Assembly (NCBI RefSeq): GCF_020379485.1
Contig: NC_063452.1
Location: 26,480,770-26,544,769, forward strand
Length of the DNA stretch: 64,000 nt
Reading direction: 5' to 3'
Origin: Brassica napus
Taxonomy: Eukaryota > Streptophyta > Magnoliopsida > Brassicales > Brassicaceae
The translations under genes and the position numbers were made by a program. The notes under the pieces are model-generated. The model ran no database searches, had not been told where the DNA came from, and was given only the letters and a program-made list of their open reading frames with translations. Positions within the stretch are counted from its first letter, which is position 1. Every line of letters begins with the position of its first letter. Positions 60,614 through 64,000 of the stretch are shown piece by piece.

Positions 60614-61900
60614 TCTATATTATTAAAAGAGAAGTACCCATTTGAAAATGTTTTTACTTCGTTAATTAAGCTTCCTATTTTTTTCTTTGTCTTTTTCAGT
60701 TGCATTTATGAAATATCCTAAAATGAATAAAACTGCCTAATTTATTACTTGTCTTTTCAGTTGCATTAATGAAATATGCTTAAATGAATTTAAACTTCCT
60801 ATTTTATTATTTGTCTTTTTCAATTACCTTAATGAAATATCCTTATATAAATTTGGACATAATGTCATTTAATCAACAAAAAAAACTCATGAGTTATCCT
60901 TACGTGCATAATTTTAATAAAGGAGATTTAAAAAAACGTGCATCATTAAAATGTTACATAAAACATACAATACTAATATATAGCATGCATCAATAAAACT
61001 AGAATTTGACTCACACAATTGTACGGATATTATTTTTAGTTGATTAAATTAAAAAAATATTTATTTATTCAAAAAATATTTAAGAATGACTATGTTTTTA
61101 AAAATTATATAGTATTATTTGCTTATAACTCATTTGTCATTTGCTAAATTGTTAGAAATAAAATTTTAGCATAATATAACTCAATTGTCATTTGCAAAAT
61201 TTATGGTTTTTTATTTATATTTTTTATTATTTAATTATAATATTTTCATTTTATATTTGAAAGAGAAATAAATTTTCTTTCAAACAATATTTTTGTAAAT
61301 GTATTTTTTTTTAAAAATAATCAATTTAAATTGTTATTATAATTGAATACAATTATTTTTGACATAATTTGAGTTTTCGTTTACATCAAAACTTATCATA
61401 TTTTAGGATAATTTTAATTTAAAATGTAATTTTCATATTTTTCAAACAAATTCTAAAAATATTTTTTAAATATTTTGTTATAATTTTTTAAAAAAATATT
61501 GAGTTGCATTTCAAATAAAAAGGTAAAGATATTAAAAAAATTCTAATTAAAATATGTAAAATTTAATATAGTTTTAAGGAAATGGTCAAAATAAAAAAAA
61601 ATTACACATAAAAAAAATCATGATTTTTGTTAACTGGGCGGATCATTATTTATATGATATCGCAAACGAAAGAAAAATTTATGTTTTCACAATTATCTAA
61701 TTAACTATGTATACTCATTTTTATATATTTTTATTATATGATATCACACATTCGTAAAAAAATAGATAGTTTAAGATGCAAAAAAATATATTTACTTAAT
61801 GAATATAATATGAATGAATTTTACAAATACATCATTTAATAAAATAAATAATTAAAACTGAAAATTCATATCCGTGCTGGCGCGCGGATCAGAATCTAGT
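60614..61900 (+). mobile_element. non-autonomous Helitron with known empty site
   Basis: The element starts TCTATATTATTAAAAGAG after an A (60613). It ends with hairpin ATCCG...CGGAT (61871-61890) and CAGAATCTAG (61900), followed by T. 5'-TC, 3' hairpin plus CTAG, and A-T insertion are the Helitron signature; the 5' end resembles Arabidopsis ATREP elements. The paralogous site at 50154/50155 reads ...TTCA-TATAAATT... without the element, confirming both borders. A 62-bp unit is repeated three times inside (starting 60671, 60733, 60795). The rest is very AT-rich with no gene. Confidence 0.85.
60671..60852. repeat. 62-bp tandem repeat, three copies, inside the Helitron
   Basis: Units begin CTTCCTATTT, CTGCCTAATT and CTTCCTATTT, and share TTTGTCTTTTTCAGTTGCAT and AATGAAATATCC-type blocks. 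Confidence 0.85.
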
Positions 61901-62612
61901 AGAAATTAAAAAAGCACGAGGGATATCCTAAGTACTAAAATAAAATATTACTTTCCAAAATTAAAATATTACTTTCCAAAATATTTATAATTGCTTTAAA
62001 GTTGGTGTGATATATTTCTGAAAATATAAACATGGGGATACTTTAATAATATTCCCCAAAAAGACAAAATTTGGTCACATTACTATTTGATAATTTTGTA
62101 AGCGAAAACAAAAATATTTTTTCTCAAAGATATTGGATATTAATCATTAAATGAATTTTCTTCATAGATATGTGGATATTTATCAATAAATGAATTTTCA
62201 CAGGGATTGCTTTCAGACAACAAAGTCTACACCGTCTTCCAGTCGATCAAATATAGTAAACGAATACGCTTTCACACTTTGGATTCTTTAATCTTTTTGA
62301 TTCCTGTTTTCTTTCTGTTCTTCTGAGTCTTTATTTTATCCTCTCACTTTCGCTGTCAAACCTTAAAAGTACTCTCTCATCTCCATAATTTAAGAATCGT
62401 GTTTTGAATCTACATGAAAGCTTTAGTCGTAATATAATCAACAAGCCCGTTGACTCTCCAATACCCACATGTGCTAAGGTTCCAAGTAAGTGTAACGTAG
62501 CTTTTGCTCCCCCCTTATAAAAAGAAAAGCAAACAACATCTTGTGTTCGATCCAGTTCTTGAATCTTGAAACAGGGCTTAGGATCTTTTGAGCTCTCTGT
62601 ATCTACTTGAAA
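61901..62612 (+). promoter_or_regulatory. upstream region and 5' UTR of second ENT gene
   Basis: The left part (61905-62090) is paralogous to 50159-50330, and the right part (62320-62612) to 46380-46721 before the first ENT gene. The Helitron end lies 712 bp upstream of the ATG. Confidence 0.55.
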
Positions 62613-64000
62613 ATGGCGGATAGAAACGAGAACCAAGCTCCTGACAAGCTTCAGGTTAAATTCTACAAAACCCAGAAGTCAGATCCAATAAATTTACATT
62701 GTTTTTTCTCTGAATTTAGAACTAAGATTCTTGTTTATGTATTAAAAACAGGGGAAGTTTCAAGCAACGGTTGTTTGTTGTATTCTTGGAGTCGGAGCGC
62801 TTGTTTCTTGGAACAGTATTCTCACTATTGCAGATTACTACTACCTAGTTTTTCCGGTTCGGTTTCTGTTTCGTTTCGGAATTGGATATCTAATGTTCTG
62901 TTTTGGTTTTCCAAGAAAATCGTTGAAAACGTTTATGTTGTTTGTAGGATTATCATCCTTCAAGGGTACTACCACTTGTATACCAACCCTTTGCGCTTGG
63001 GACAATCGTGATTCTTGCATGCCACGAATCGAAAATCGATACTCGAAAACGCAACCTGTTTGGTTACATTCTATTCACAATATCCACGTTCTTGCTGATA
63101 GTTGTAAGTTTTATTTTAAGTATTGATCTTTCTGATGAAACTGTATGTTGATTATGGATTCAAGACTAATTAAAGAAAAAAACTCAAAAACAGTTGGATT
63201 TGGCTACAAAAGGACGCGGTGGAGTAGGACCTTATATCGGTTTATGCTTAATAGTCGCTTCTTTCGGCCTTTCTGATGCTACCGTTCAAGGAGGAATGAT
63301 TGGTGATTTATCATTGATGTGCCCTGAATTCATACAGGTTTATCTATTTTTAACAGATTTCAAGATCATGATTTAGTTTGACCGGTTTAGATTAACCGAA
63401 TTTTACTAGAGATTCAACACCTTGTTTGTTTGTAGTCATTCATGGCGGGTTTGGCTGTAGCTGGTGCTCTAACTTCAGGGCTTAGGCTAATAACTAAAGC
63501 AGCTTTTGATAACTCAAACGACGGTCAACGCAAAGGAGCAAGTGAGTTTTAACATTTTTTAAAGATCTTTATAGCTTCCCAAGTATTCAAGAACTTCATT
63601 TCTTGCTTTTTTTTTCTTCTTCTTCTTGCAGTGATATTCTTAGGGATCTCAACATTCATAGAGTTTCTCTGCGTGATGCTTTACGCATATGTGTTCCCTA
63701 AACTCCCCATTGTTAAGTATTATCGAAGAAAAGCCGCTTTGGAAGGATCTAAAACTGTTTCTGCTGATCTTGCTGCTGCTGGTATCCAAAACCAATCCGA
63801 ATTGGTAACTTCAGATTCTTCAAGAATCTTCCCTTCCTTTTCAAGATTCTTTATTATTAATTATTGTTTAATCTTCTTGAGTATTCTACGCAGACTGATG
63901 ATGATTCCAAGAACCAACGGCTAAGTAATAAAGAACTTCTCCTTGAAAACATAGACTATGCAGTGAATCTAGCCCTCATCTACGTTTTGACACTATCCAT
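62613..64000 (+). CDS. ENT: equilibrative nucleoside transporter, second tandem copy, cut by window end
   Basis: Exons 62613-62654, 62752-62856, 62948-63103, 63194-63337, 63436-63541, 63632-63804 and 63894 onward. The first six have exactly the same lengths (42, 105, 156, 144, 106, 173) and phases as the gene at 46722, so the two are tandem duplicates. The protein starts MADRNENQAPDKLQGKFQAT. It carries LGVGALVSWNSILTIADYY, DYHPSRVLPLVYQPFALG, GGMIGDLSLMCPEF, FPKLPIVKYYRRKAALEG and ADLAAAGIQNQSEL, with a TDDDSKNQRLSNKELL start of exon 7. All splice sites seen are canonical and no stop interrupts it. Role as for the first copy: nucleoside transport across a membrane. The last about 175 codons lie outside the window. 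Confidence 0.93.

Overview
This window is plant nuclear DNA, almost certainly from a Brassicaceae species other than Arabidopsis thaliana. A two-exon PB1-domain gene (minus strand, 15959-17323) lies on the same stretch as a tandem array of equilibrative nucleoside transporter (ENT) genes (plus strand, 46722-48799 and 62613 to the window edge). From established knowledge, A. thaliana chromosome 4 has the same neighbours: ENT3, ENT4, ENT5 and ENT6 (At4g05110-05140) next to the PB1 gene At4g05150. Splice sites are canonical GT-AG, intergenic DNA is very AT-rich, and transposons carry most of the recognisable structure.

Layout. 1-2726: 3' end of a decayed Ty1/copia element. 2727-5650: small DNA transposons, including a hAT with an exact 8-bp target duplication, a Stowaway MITE and another MITE. 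5750-6970: a gene-like relic I cannot name, with a 1.86-kb solo LTR (6975-8836) inserted just behind it. 9111-10409: a gene fragment resembling SCD1, duplicated as a 107-bp inverted repeat, upstream of a Helitron-type 3' end. 10669-12997: Helitron-like DNA. 14555-15774: a Mutator-like element (MULE) ending 185 bp from the PB1 stop codon. 15959-17323: the PB1 gene. 18750-24636: a copia element broken by many stops. 25767-26657: a second hAT. 27000-27269: a second Stowaway-like MITE. 28508-30445: two Mutator-like elements nearly touching. 31739-38600: a Ty3/gypsy element with dead pol. 38705-46041: a minus-strand copia element containing a Helitron. 46722-48799: an intact ENT gene of 418 codons. 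51717-52618: a 5'-truncated LINE. 54900-59683: a minus-strand copia element without gag. 60614-61900: a Helitron whose empty site survives at 50154/50155. 62613-64000: a second ENT gene, cut by the window end.

Host function. The two ENT genes encode multi-pass membrane transporters for nucleosides, and their exon lengths are identical over the six exons that can be compared. The PB1 protein is a presumed scaffold or interaction protein. I see no operon-like or defence-like gene system. The most unusual signals are in the mobile DNA: the inverted SCD1-like fragment, a small two-helix membrane ORF with its own TATA box in a copia leader, hairpin-forming higher-order repeats in the solo LTR, and a Helitron with a paralogous empty site. 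All domain and family names come from reading motifs by eye; no search was run.
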